Shown here: piece by piece, positions 1 to 7,465 of the stretch
Position numbering within the stretch: position 1 is the first letter of the stretch
How the letters are laid out: each line of letters opens with the position of its first letter
Source: an uncultured Ilumatobacter sp.
GTDB lineage: Bacteria > Actinomycetota > Acidimicrobiia > Acidimicrobiales > Ilumatobacteraceae
DNA: 12,504 bases
Assembly (NCBI GenBank): GCA_937891565.1
Contig: CALAHA010000188.1
Location: 1-12,504 of the forward strand
Direction of reading: 5' to 3'
Notes under the pieces: generated by a model
Told to the model about the DNA's origin: nothing
Databases searched by the model: none
Seen by the model: the letters and a program-made list of their open reading frames with translations, nothing else
Translations under genes and position numbers: made by a program

Positions 1-496
1 CGGCTCGCGCACCGGACGGAAGCTGCTCCCAGCGTTCGTCGCCGATCAGCCGGCGCATGAAGGTCTCGGCAGCTTCGGCCAAGTCGGTTGCACCGACCGC
101 TGCTCCCCCGGCTGTTCCGCTCGGCCACCAATCGAGCCACGACAGTGGCGTTTCATAAATGGCAGCTTGGCGAATCAGGTCGGGGTGGCGTTCGGCTGCG
201 CCAAGTACGACGTTGCCGCCAAAGCTGTGGCCAAACGCAAGGTCGACGACTCGTCCAGGTGTATGCGCTTGCAGCACACCTGCGAAGTCCGTCACGTGCT
301 GCTCGACGGTGTTCTGTCCGCCCACATCACGTGATCGGCCGTACCCGCGGCGATCGTAGCGCAACACGTGGAACCGTTTGTCGAGACGCCGGCTTAGCCG
401 CAGCATGCCGGCAGAACGGTCCATCGTTCCGTGGACTAGCACCGCGAGCGGCAGCGCCGGATCACCGGAGGTTTCTGCCCAGAGATCAGTCGACAT
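1..496 (-). CDS. alpha/beta hydrolase, partial (C-terminus beyond the left edge)
   Basis: The first 165 residues of an alpha/beta-hydrolase fold enzyme are visible; the substrate is unknown. A VHGTMD oxyanion-type loop lies at about residues 21-26, a YDRRGYGRS segment at about 47-55, and the nucleophile elbow GHSFGG puts the catalytic serine at residue 91. The acid and histidine of the triad would lie in the missing part; relatives are usually 230-280 residues. The ATG at 494-496 is supported by its position: it overlaps the end of pyruvate kinase by 11 bases (start ATG, then the pyk stop TGA eight bases on), which suggests translational coupling to pyk. No independent promoter is evident. 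It could be an esterase, a lactonase or another small-molecule hydrolase; the sequence does not decide. Confidence 0.88.
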   Translation of the reverse strand, partial: MSTDLWAETSGDPALPLAVLVHGTMDRSAGMLRLSRRLDKRFHVLRYDRRGYGRSRDVGGQNTVEQHVTDFAGVLQAHTPGRVVDLAFGHSFGGNVVLGAAERHPDLIRQAAIYETPLSWLDWWPSGTAGGAAVGATDLAEAAETFMRRLIGDERWEQLPSGARA

Positions 497-1967
497 GGAC
501 AATGCGCATGACGTCAGACGCCGCACGGCCCACCCAGGAGCGCTTTGCGCCGCCGACGGGGAGTTGCTGATTCTTGTTCGGTGAACCGGCCAGCACCAGC
601 ACCGTCTCACCGTGGTGAATGATCCCCGCACGGAGCGCAGTTTCAACAGCGAACCACACCATTTCGTCGGTCGACTCGTACGTGTCGACCTGCATCGGGG
701 TGACGCCCCACGTCATGGCGAGACTGCGGACCATTGCCGCGTCAGGTGACAGCGCAACCATTGCCGCGTCGGGACGGAACCGCGCCATGGCGCGAGCGGT
801 ACGACCGCTCTGGGTGCAGCAAAGAATCGCCGTCGCCCCGGAATCAAGCGCCGCCTGTGATGCTGCGTGCGTGAGCGCTGCGGTCACTCGGTCACCGTGC
901 TCCATCGGCTCGAACCGACCATCGAGTTGCACCCGACCCAAGCGATTGGCCCACTGGCGATAGCTCGCTTCAGACTCGGCGCGTTCGGCAATCTTGCCCA
1001 TCGTGGTGACGACCGCAACAGGGTCGCGGCCAATGGCCGTTTCACCCGACAACATCACTGCGTCGGTGCCGTCGAACACCGCGTTGGCCACGTCGCTCAC
1101 CTCCGCGCGTGTTGGCGCCGACGACGTGATCATTGATTCGAGCATTTGTGTCGCAGTGATCACCGGCACGCCAACTTCGACGCAGTGCCGGATGATCTTC
1201 TTCTGCAGATGCGGGACGTCTTCAATCGGGCAGTCGATGCCCAGATCGCCACGAGCGACCATCACCGCATCGGATGCGGCGACGATTTCGGTCAGGTTGG
1301 CAATCGATGCGCTCGTCTCGATCTTCGCGACGAGCCTGGCGCGGGTACCAACAACGTCGCGAACGCGCTGCACGTCGACGGCCTGGCGCACAAAGGAGAC
1401 CGCCACAAACTCGACACCGGCGCTCGCCATCCCCTCGGCGAGAACGAGATCTTCTTCGGTTGGCGTCGACAGGCGAAGCTTCTCAGACGGCAGATGAACG
1501 CCAGGCTGGCCATTCACCAGTCCACCGGCTTCGACGCGAGCGAGAGCGAACTCGTCGCCGACTGACTGCACCGACATCGAAATCGCGCCATCGCCAAGCA
1601 TGACGTGACCGCCAATGATCAAATCTTCAAGGAGCGTCTCGTACTGGACGTAGATGCAGTTCTCGTCACTCGGCTCGTCACCGGCCCGGAGCTGGATTTC
1701 CTCACCGACGACCAACAGCGAGCCACCATCAGGGAATCGCCCGGAGCGAACCTTCGGGCCCGGCAGGTCGGCCAACACTGCGACTTCTTTACCAACCGCT
1801 TCGGCGGCTGCTCGCACGCTCGCGAGCCGCACCAGATGTTCGTCAATCGTGCCGTGGCTCAAGTTCAAGCGAACGACGTCCACACCCGCACGCATCAGGT
1901 CTTGCAGCACCACCGGCGTGTCGCTGGCTGGGCCGATGGTAGCCACGATCTTTGTTCTGCGAGTCAT
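486..1967 (-). CDS. pyk: pyruvate kinase
   Basis: Catalyses the last step of glycolysis, phosphoenolpyruvate plus ADP to pyruvate plus ATP, in the cytoplasm. At 493 residues it is full length. Seen: N-terminal TKIVATIGPAS, VRLNLSHG (R33, N35, S37, H38), the DLPGPKVR segment at 67-74, the active-site signature with AKIE (K215, E217), MVARGDLG (D241), ATQMLESMI at about 272-280, then a C-terminal alpha/beta domain with CCTQSGRTAR. Residue K72 corresponds to position 117 of the muscle enzyme, and D-L-P-G-P-K matches the Leu113/Lys117 pattern known from K+-independent pyruvate kinases. The ATG at 1965-1967 gives the normal N-terminus. The gap to the divergent phosphatase start is only 19 bases, so its promoter must lie inside that neighbour. 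The downstream hydrolase overlaps its stop codon. Confidence 0.97.
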   Translation of the reverse strand: MTRRTKIVATIGPASDTPVVLQDLMRAGVDVVRLNLSHGTIDEHLVRLASVRAAAEAVGKEVAVLADLPGPKVRSGRFPDGGSLLVVGEEIQLRAGDEPSDENCIYVQYETLLEDLIIGGHVMLGDGAISMSVQSVGDEFALARVEAGGLVNGQPGVHLPSEKLRLSTPTEEDLVLAEGMASAGVEFVAVSFVRQAVDVQRVRDVVGTRARLVAKIETSASIANLTEIVAASDAVMVARGDLGIDCPIEDVPHLQKKIIRHCVEVGVPVITATQMLESMITSSAPTRAEVSDVANAVFDGTDAVMLSGETAIGRDPVAVVTTMGKIAERAESEASYRQWANRLGRVQLDGRFEPMEHGDRVTAALTHAASQAALDSGATAILCCTQSGRTARAMARFRPDAAMVALSPDAAMVRSLAMTWGVTPMQVDTYESTDEMVWFAVETALRAGIIHHGETVLVLAGSPNKNQQLPVGGAKRSWVGRAASDVMRIVHVD

Positions 1968-1986
1968 ATCTGCTTGTCTATCTTTC

Positions 1987-2613
1987 GTGGAATTATTGTT
2001 GGTTCGTCATGCCCTACCGATTCGGAAGGAACTGGAGCAGGGCGCTGCCGACCCAGAACTGTCTGATGACGGCGTCGCACAAGCAGCACTGCTCGCACAG
2101 TATCTCGCATCCGAGCATCTCGATGCTGTGTATGCGAGCCCAATGAACCGAGCGCGCCAAACCGCTGAGCCAGTCGCCGCTCATCGCGCCCTGGAGTTGC
2201 GGTTCCGCGACGGCCTGGCCGAATTCGACCGGCATAGTTCTGAGTACATCCCGGTCGAAGAGCTGAAGGCATCTGGCGACCCGCGCTGGGCCCAAATGCT
2301 CAGCGGTGAATGGGATGCCGACGAGTCACCGCAAGAATTTCATCAGCGGACCGTCGAAACCATCGAAGCAATCATCGACGACCACCGCGGGCACCGCGTC
2401 GCCGTTGTCTGCCATGGCGGAGTGATCAACGCGTACTTGACCACGATCATGAAGATGGGCAACGAGTTCGGACGGGGGTTCTTCTACCCGAACTACACCT
2501 CGATCCATCGAGTTGCCGCTTCGTCCAATGGCGACCGATCGGTCATTACGATCAACGAAACAAGCCACCTCCGTCACAGCGGGCTGCCCATGGGGCTGTT
2601 CCAGAAGGGCTAA
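1987..2613 (+). CDS. histidine phosphatase family protein (phosphoglycerate mutase-like)
   Basis: A 208-residue member of the histidine phosphatase superfamily, which forms a phosphohistidine intermediate; the substrate is not determinable. Seen: LLLVRHALP at the N-terminus (R7, nucleophile H8), SPMNRARQTA with the phosphate-binding arginine at about R55, GLAEFD with candidate acid E79, and VVCHGG with the second catalytic histidine H143. I chose GTG at 1987 because it places the RHA motif at the usual distance from the N-terminus and because the reading frame upstream lies inside divergent pyk. No clear Shine-Dalgarno precedes it, so a leaderless or very short-leader mRNA is likely. The M18 aminopeptidase follows two bases after the stop, so the two probably share a transcript. 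Confidence 0.9.
   Translation: MELLLVRHALPIRKELEQGAADPELSDDGVAQAALLAQYLASEHLDAVYASPMNRARQTAEPVAAHRALELRFRDGLAEFDRHSSEYIPVEELKASGDPRWAQMLSGEWDADESPQEFHQRTVETIEAIIDDHRGHRVAVVCHGGVINAYLTTIMKMGNEFGRGFFYPNYTSIHRVAASSNGDRSVITINETSHLRHSGLPMGLFQKG
2603..2609 (+). promoter_or_regulatory. ribosome-binding site of the M18 aminopeptidase
   Basis: AGAAGGG ends six bases before the ATG at 2616 and lies within the last codons of the phosphatase. It fixes the aminopeptidase start against the long upstream extension of the same frame, which merely shadows the phosphatase gene. Confidence 0.6.
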
Positions 2614-2615
2614 CC

Positions 2616-3872
2616 ATGCCAGCAACGAATGACATCGCTGACCTCATTGCTTACCTCGACGCATCACCCTCGCCACGACACGCCGTTGCGTCAACTGTGG
2701 CGCGTCTCACTGGTTTCGACCAGGTCGATGAAACCGCAGCCTGGGTCGATGTTCCACAGCGTGGCTACGTCGTTCGTGGCGGAGCAATCGTCGCCTGGGT
2801 GATTCCCGATGGTGCCGCTGCGACCACGGCGTTCCGCATCGCCGGCGCGCACACCGACTCGCCGTGCCTTCGAGTCAAGCCGCGGCCCGACACAAGCAGC
2901 GTTGGCTGGAAGCAGCTCGGTGTCGAGGTGTACGGCGGAATCCTCAACAACACGTGGCTCGACCGCGACCTCGGTGTCGCCGGTCTGCTGGTTAACGCCG
3001 ACGGCTCGACCACGCTCGTCGACGTCCGCACCCCGATTGCCCGAGTACCGCAGCTGGCAGTACACCTCGACCGAGGCGCGAACGACACCGGGTTGATCCT
3101 CGACCGACAGCAGCACCTCACGCCGGTATGGGGCGTCGGTGTCAGCGCACCCGGCGATTTCGCCCGCTGGATCGGTGAGCAGGCCGGACTCGACGCAGCT
3201 CCGTCATGGTGGGAACTCTGCCTGTATGACGTCCAGGGTGCAGCCGTGATCGGTGCAGACCAATCGATGCTCGCGTCGGGCCGTCTCGACAACCTGCTGT
3301 CCTGCTGGGCCGCCACCTCGGCAATCACAGCCGCTGCACCGTCAGACCACATCGCGGTCATCGTGCTGAATGACCATGAAGAGGTTGGTTCGTCGAGCAC
3401 GACCGGCGCGGCCGGCCCGTTGCTCGAAGCGGTGCTCGATCGACTGGTCGCATCCCGGGGTGGCTCATCCGACGACTTTCACCGGACAACGGCCGCGTCG
3501 ATGTGCATTTCGGCAGACAACGCACACGGAATCCACCCGAACTATCCGGAACGCCACGAGCCACAGCACCACCCGGTCATCAACGCCGGTCCCGCCCTCA
3601 AAGTCAACTCAAATCAGCGCTATGCAACCTCCGCTGAGACAGCTTCGGCATTCCAGCGGGCATGCGAAGCAGCCGACGTGCCGTGGCAGGTCTTTGTCTC
3701 GCGGAACAACATGCCGTGTGGCTCGACCATCGGTCCGATCACCTCAACCCGCCTCGGTATCGCCACGGCCGACATCGGTGTACCGCAGCTGTCGATGCAT
3801 TCAGCTCGGGAGCTGTGCGGCGCCGATGACCCCGCCCATCTCACTCACGCACTGACCGCTTTCTTCGACTGA
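2616..3872 (+). CDS. apeB: M18 family aminopeptidase (aspartyl aminopeptidase type)
   Basis: A cytoplasmic two-zinc aminopeptidase; M18 enzymes remove N-terminal residues, often Asp or Glu, from peptides and form large tetrahedral dodecamers. The 418-residue length is normal for bacterial members. All expected metal ligands are visible in order: AHTDSP (H79), SGRLDN (D225), NDHEEVG (E255 and E256, catalytic base plus ligand), SADNAHG (D301) and SMHSARE (H395). The NYPERHEP segment at about 309-316 is also characteristic. Start ATG 2616 has a good upstream ribosome-binding site and lies two bases after the phosphatase stop, so expression is probably coupled. The symbol apeB reflects family naming; substrate preference cannot be read from the sequence. 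The gene is convergent with plsC. Confidence 0.93.
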   Translation: MPATNDIADLIAYLDASPSPRHAVASTVARLTGFDQVDETAAWVDVPQRGYVVRGGAIVAWVIPDGAAATTAFRIAGAHTDSPCLRVKPRPDTSSVGWKQLGVEVYGGILNNTWLDRDLGVAGLLVNADGSTTLVDVRTPIARVPQLAVHLDRGANDTGLILDRQQHLTPVWGVGVSAPGDFARWIGEQAGLDAAPSWWELCLYDVQGAAVIGADQSMLASGRLDNLLSCWAATSAITAAAPSDHIAVIVLNDHEEVGSSSTTGAAGPLLEAVLDRLVASRGGSSDDFHRTTAASMCISADNAHGIHPNYPERHEPQHHPVINAGPALKVNSNQRYATSAETASAFQRACEAADVPWQVFVSRNNMPCGSTIGPITSTRLGIATADIGVPQLSMHSARELCGADDPAHLTHALTAFFD

Positions 3873-3873
3873 G

Positions 3874-3903
3874 TGTCACACCGAGGTCAGCCACAGTGTG
3901 ACA
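3874..3903. terminator. inverted repeat between convergent genes, possible bidirectional terminator
   Basis: In the 36-base gap between the aminopeptidase and plsC stops, TGTCACAC (3874-3881) and GTGTGACA (3896-3903) are perfect reverse complements separated by 14 bases. The placement between convergent genes suits a bidirectional terminator. There is no T-run on either strand and the loop is long, so it would be a weak or non-canonical terminator. A protein-binding palindrome is the alternative. Confidence 0.35.
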
Positions 3904-3908
3904 TGCCG

Positions 3909-4583
3909 TCAGCTGATCTTGGTCTGGGCCTCGTCGTAGAGCCGTTGGATCTCTATGTGGAGTTGTGCGGTCGTGGCTTTGATGGCATTGCGAGAGGCGC
4001 GGCCGTTCTCGGCGACTTCAACTCGAAGCGGAGCGCCAATCACGATCTTCACTTTCCGCGGAAAGATGAACTTCGCGCCACGCGGCATCACACGGTCTGA
4101 ACCAGCGATTCCGACAGGAATGATCGGGACACCTGACTTCGATGCCAGGTATGCAGCACCATCGAACAACGGCTGGACCGTCGGCCCGTCCTTGCGCTCC
4201 CCCTCCGGGAACAGCACCAGCGGCTCACCCGCATCGAGTACCGCCAGACAACGCATCAGCGCCTCGCGGTCGGCCGTGCCACGAGAAACCGGGAAAGCTC
4301 CGAGCGCCGAGATCAACTTCCCGACGCTGGCGAACTTCCACATCGAGTCTTTGCCCATGTACCGAATCCGACGACGGCTAATACATGCCGAGATGGGCGT
4401 GTCGACGTAGCTGCGATGCACCGGTGCAATGACGTACCCACCTGTGGCAGGGAGGTGCTCGCGGCCCTCGATCGACATCCGCGTGTAGAGCTGCGTGAAA
4501 CCGCACGCGAAGGTCCTGATCACCCGATAGAACGCCCTGCTGCCAAACGACTGTCCGGCGAAGCCGGTCTCAGCTTTGGTCAT
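3909..4583 (-). CDS. plsC: 1-acyl-sn-glycerol-3-phosphate acyltransferase (PlsC family)
   Basis: Acylates lysophosphatidic acid to phosphatidic acid in phospholipid synthesis, acting at the inner face of the membrane. It has 224 residues, normal for bacterial PlsC. The catalytic HX4D motif is HRSYVD (H56, D61), GAFPVSRG lies at about 95-102, and the substrate-binding FPEGER motif lies at about 125-130, followed by a VPIIPVGI block. No strong N-terminal membrane helix is evident, only a moderately hydrophobic stretch near 18-33, so association may be peripheral. The ATG at 4581-4583 overlaps the end of cmk by 14 bases and has no obvious Shine-Dalgarno, which points to translational coupling. 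The cmk-plsC order is known from other bacteria. A related lysolipid acyltransferase with another acceptor is possible. Confidence 0.92.
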   Translation of the reverse strand: MTKAETGFAGQSFGSRAFYRVIRTFACGFTQLYTRMSIEGREHLPATGGYVIAPVHRSYVDTPISACISRRRIRYMGKDSMWKFASVGKLISALGAFPVSRGTADREALMRCLAVLDAGEPLVLFPEGERKDGPTVQPLFDGAAYLASKSGVPIIPVGIAGSDRVMPRGAKFIFPRKVKIVIGAPLRVEVAENGRASRNAIKATTAQLHIEIQRLYDEAQTKIS

Positions 4584-5220
4584 CGGGCAGCAGTCGGAGG
4601 ATTTGTTCGACGACTTCGTCGATTGACAGGCCGCTCGTATCGACGACGATCGACCCTGATGCCTCGGTCAACGGACTGTCGTCGCGCGTCGAGTCTTTTC
4701 GGTCACGCTCAATAATCGACGCTTCGACCTCGTCGACATCGCCGCCGATTTCAGCCACTCGGCGTTCAGCGCGCACTCGCGCTGAGGCAGTGATGTAGAG
4801 CTTGAGCGGGGCATCAGGGAACACAACCGACCCGATGTCGCGACCTTCGACGACGGCACCGCCGTGTGCGATAACCCATTCACGCTGTCGACGCACAAGT
4901 TCTGTACGGACCGAGCTGTTTGCTGCAACCGCACTGACCGCCGAGGTCACTTCGCGGCCGCGGATCTCGATCGACGCATCGACGCCATCGACCGTGATGC
5001 CCTCGCCGGCAAGCCGAATGTCGATGGCAGCAGCAACCCGGGCGACCGATTCGACATCGCCCGGATCAAGCCCACGACGCAGCACGCCGAACGTGACGCC
5101 CCGGTACATCGCACCGGTGTCGAGGTATGCCAGATCGAGTCGCGCAGCCACTGCTCGACCCACTGTGCTCTTGCCTGCGCCTGCCGGGCCATCGATCGCA
5201 ACGACCAATAAGTCGCTCAC
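4570..5220 (-). CDS. cmk: (d)CMP kinase (cytidylate kinase)
   Basis: Phosphorylates CMP and dCMP with ATP in the cytoplasm, recycling pyrimidine nucleotides released in RNA and phospholipid turnover. Seen: Walker A loop GPAGAGKST at about residues 10-18, DTGAMYRG at about 34-41, EGRDIGSVVFPDAPLKLYI in the CMP-binding/core part, and the lid-like DRKDSTRDDSPL with its arginine and lysine. The length of 216 residues is slightly below the usual 220-230. I chose GTG at 5218-5220, not the upstream ATG at 5328, because the upstream extension lies inside guaB1 and lacks family similarity. The chosen GTG forms a GTGA overlap with the guaB1 stop, the classic four-base coupling. plsC follows with a 14-base overlap. 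Confidence 0.96.
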   Translation of the reverse strand: MSDLLVVAIDGPAGAGKSTVGRAVAARLDLAYLDTGAMYRGVTFGVLRRGLDPGDVESVARVAAAIDIRLAGEGITVDGVDASIEIRGREVTSAVSAVAANSSVRTELVRRQREWVIAHGGAVVEGRDIGSVVFPDAPLKLYITASARVRAERRVAEIGGDVDEVEASIIERDRKDSTRDDSPLTEASGSIVVDTSGLSIDEVVEQILRLLPDDQS

Positions 5221-6653
5221 CAGCTCACTCCGACCGGACGACCTTCGTCGTAACCAGAGGAACTCTGCACCCCGACAACGGCTCGCTCTCGGAACTCGTT
5301 GATCGTGGCGGCACCTGCATACGTACACGAGGAACGCAATCCGGCCACGATCTGGTCGATAATGTCTTCGACGCTCGGGCGCTCGGGATCGAGATACATA
5401 CGCGACGTGCTGATGCCCTCTTCGAACAGTTCCTTACGCGCCCGATCGAATGCCGACTCGCTCCGGGTGCGGTTTTTCACTGCACGATTCGAGGCCATCC
5501 CGAAGCTCTCTTTGTAGAGACGCCCATCGGGGTCACGCAGCGTGTCAGCGGCCGACTCATACGTGCCAGCCAGCCACGAACCAAACATCACGCTGGCCGC
5601 GCCGCCGGCGAGGGCAAGTGCCACATCACGTGGGAAACGAACGCCGCCGTCGGCCCAGATGTGCGTACCGAGCCGATCGGCTTCCGCTGCACATTCGAGT
5701 ACCGCGGAGAACTGCGGCCGGCCAACGCCGGTCATCATACGAGTCGTACACATGGCACCCGGACCAACGCCCACTTTGATCACGTCGGCCCCAGCTTCGA
5801 TCAGTTCGCGAGTTCCTTCGACCGTGACGACGTTGCCGGCAACAATCTTGGCGTTCGGGCACGCAGCCCGGACTGCAGTGATCACTCGCAACGTACGCGT
5901 CTGATGGCCATGCGCAGTGTCGATCACGAGCACGTCAGCGCCGAACGATTCGAGTTCCTTGGCTCGAGCAGCCGGGTCGCCGTTGATGCCGACTGCCACG
6001 CCGACAAGCAACTTCCCGTCGGCATCAACCGCCGGGCGATAGATCGTCGAACGCAGCGCGCCCTTGCGAGTCATGACTCCAAGGAGTCGTCCGTTGTTCG
6101 CTGCATCGATCACCGGCGCGACATGCAGACGGCTACCTTCGAGCATCTCGAACGCATCAGCTGGTGCCGTATCGGCGGCGAGTAGATGGAGGTTGGTGCT
6201 CATCACGTTGCGCAACTGAGTGAAGCGGTCGAACCCTTCTTGGTCGCGTTCGGTGAAGACACCGACGGGCCGACCCTCGTCGACAATCACGACGGCGCCA
6301 TGTGCCCGCTTGTGGATCAGTAACAGCGCGTCACCGATCGTTGCCTCTGGTGGCAGCGTGATCGGCGTCTCGAATACAGGGTGTCGAGACTTGATATAGG
6401 CGATGACACCACCGACGAGATCGACAGGGATGTCTTGGGGCAGGATCGCAATACCGCCACGACGGGCCACCGTTTCGGCCATGCGCCGGCCCGCGACGGC
6501 GGTCATATTTGCAACGACCAACGGGATCGTCGTCCCGATGTCGTCGGGCGTCGTCAAATCGACGTCCATCCTTGACGGCACGTCGGAAAGACTGGGGACC
6601 ATAAAGACATCGCTGTAGGTCAGGTCGTGCTGTGGTTCGTGAAGAAGTCGCAT
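5217..6653 (-). CDS. guaB1: GuaB1 family IMP dehydrogenase-related protein, probable GMP reductase
   Basis: A 478-residue TIM-barrel enzyme of the IMPDH/GMP reductase family with paired CBS domains inserted at about residues 95-205. The catalytic cysteine loop reads GVGPGAMCTTRMMTG, with C302 as the thioimidate cysteine; canonical IMPDH usually has GPGSICTTR. VIDTAHGH, ADGGVRFPRDVALALAGGA and YKESFGMASNRAVKNRT (about 380-396, where IMPDH has a YRGM-type segment) are also seen. The overall form matches the actinobacterial GuaB1 subgroup. Its mycobacterial member has been shown to be a GMP reductase, converting GMP to IMP with NADPH under purine-nucleotide control through the CBS domains. Function here is therefore inferred from subgroup. 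It heads the guaB1-cmk-plsC operon. The ATG at 6651-6653 gives the normal RLLHEPQHDLTYSDV start. Ordinary IMP dehydrogenase is the alternative. Confidence 0.93.
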   Translation of the reverse strand: MRLLHEPQHDLTYSDVFMVPSLSDVPSRMDVDLTTPDDIGTTIPLVVANMTAVAGRRMAETVARRGGIAILPQDIPVDLVGGVIAYIKSRHPVFETPITLPPEATIGDALLLIHKRAHGAVVIVDEGRPVGVFTERDQEGFDRFTQLRNVMSTNLHLLAADTAPADAFEMLEGSRLHVAPVIDAANNGRLLGVMTRKGALRSTIYRPAVDADGKLLVGVAVGINGDPAARAKELESFGADVLVIDTAHGHQTRTLRVITAVRAACPNAKIVAGNVVTVEGTRELIEAGADVIKVGVGPGAMCTTRMMTGVGRPQFSAVLECAAEADRLGTHIWADGGVRFPRDVALALAGGAASVMFGSWLAGTYESAADTLRDPDGRLYKESFGMASNRAVKNRTRSESAFDRARKELFEEGISTSRMYLDPERPSVEDIIDQIVAGLRSSCTYAGAATINEFRERAVVGVQSSSGYDEGRPVGVSW

Positions 6654-6692
6654 CTCGTTCGATCGCTCGGGAGTCTTGGGGCGCCCATTTTC

Positions 6693-6720
6693 TTGGCCCA
6701 GGTACGATACGGCCTATCCT
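6693..6720 (+). promoter_or_regulatory. putative promoter of the 6730 hydrolase, near-leaderless
   Basis: TTGGCC (6693-6698) and TATCCT (6715-6720) are separated by 16 bases in the 76-base divergent gap between guaB1 and the hydrolase. Transcription starting six to nine bases after the -10 element would begin almost on the ATG at 6730, consistent with the lack of a Shine-Dalgarno. This is a by-eye match only. I see no equally good promoter for guaB1 in the same gap. Confidence 0.35.
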
Positions 6721-6729
6721 GCCTTCTCT

Positions 6730-7452
6730 ATGGCATCCGTGGTACTCGTTCATGGTTGGGGTGGAGCGTTCTCGACCACGTGGCAACGTAGCGGTTTCAC
6801 CGCTCTGCTCGCCGATGGCGGCAAGCATGTCATCGGTGTCGACCTACTCGGCCACGGTGAGGCACCGAAGCCACACGATCCTGAGCAGTACGCCGACCTG
6901 ACCGAACGGGTCTTTGATGCCATAGACGCTGAGTCACCTGAGGAACCTGTCGAGGCGGTTGGGTTCTCGCTCGGAGCGCTCACGCTGCTTCGCGCAGCCA
7001 TTGCCCGGCCCGAACGTTTCAGCCGAATCGTTCTTGGCGGTATCGGCCAGAACGTGATCGAGCGTGATCACGTCGGCGCCACCCGCATCGTCGAAGGGCT
7101 TGAGCGAGTTATCGCAGCCGAAGATTCAGATAATGCCCCCGATCTCGATGAAATGGATCAGATCGCGCGGCTCTTCGTGCAGTACGCGCAGCAGCCCGGC
7201 AACGACATTCGGGCGCTCGCCGCAGTGATGCGTCGACCATCAGTTCACGACTTCGATCCCGGCGATCTCGCGACCATTACCTGTCCCGTTCTGGTCGTCG
7301 TCGGCGACCGCGACTTCGTGCATCCCGGCGACAAGCTGGCCAGCCTCTTTCCTGCCGGTCGGTGCGAAACACTCAAGAACGTTGACCACTTCGCAACGCC
7401 CGAAGCATTCGGGTTCTTCGATGCAACACTCGAATTTCTCGACGCCATCTGA
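6730..7452 (+). CDS. alpha/beta hydrolase
   Basis: A 240-residue alpha/beta-hydrolase fold protein; the substrate is unknown. Seen: VVLVHGWGG near the N-terminus (oxyanion loop), VDLLGHGEAPKP at about 38-49, nucleophile elbow VGFSLGAL with S80, VVVGDRDFV with acid candidates D193/D195, and NVDHFATPE with catalytic H220. The full triad is therefore present and the enzyme should be active. The frame is open from an ATG at 6676, but the family N-terminus begins directly with the beta-strand before HG, and a promoter-like sequence ends nine bases before 6730, so I prefer that start. The short cap region (about 105-175) resembles small esterases. tsaC follows 13 bases after the stop, so the pair is probably cotranscribed. 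It is unrelated in detail to the hydrolase at the left edge. Confidence 0.9.
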   Translation: MASVVLVHGWGGAFSTTWQRSGFTALLADGGKHVIGVDLLGHGEAPKPHDPEQYADLTERVFDAIDAESPEEPVEAVGFSLGALTLLRAAIARPERFSRIVLGGIGQNVIERDHVGATRIVEGLERVIAAEDSDNAPDLDEMDQIARLFVQYAQQPGNDIRALAAVMRRPSVHDFDPGDLATITCPVLVVVGDRDFVHPGDKLASLFPAGRCETLKNVDHFATPEAFGFFDATLEFLDAI

Positions 7453-7465
7453 ACCTCTCTCGCCA

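Noticed and set aside
1654..1986. Upstream extension of the phosphatase frame.
   Set aside because: It lies antisense inside pyk and its translation lacks family similarity; the RHA motif needs a start near 1987.
2310..2615. Upstream extension of the aminopeptidase frame.
   Set aside because: It overlaps the phosphatase catalytic region in another frame and is Arg/His-rich; the ATG at 2616 has a ribosome-binding site.
5127..6185. 352-codon open frame on the plus strand across guaB1 and cmk.
   Set aside because: It is antisense to two well-conserved genes, has no recognisable motifs and is Arg/His/Asp-rich as expected from a high-GC shadow frame.
7062..7079. Small GTGATC...GATCAC inverted repeat.
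   Set aside because: It lies inside the hydrolase coding region, is short, and is explained by ordinary codon content.
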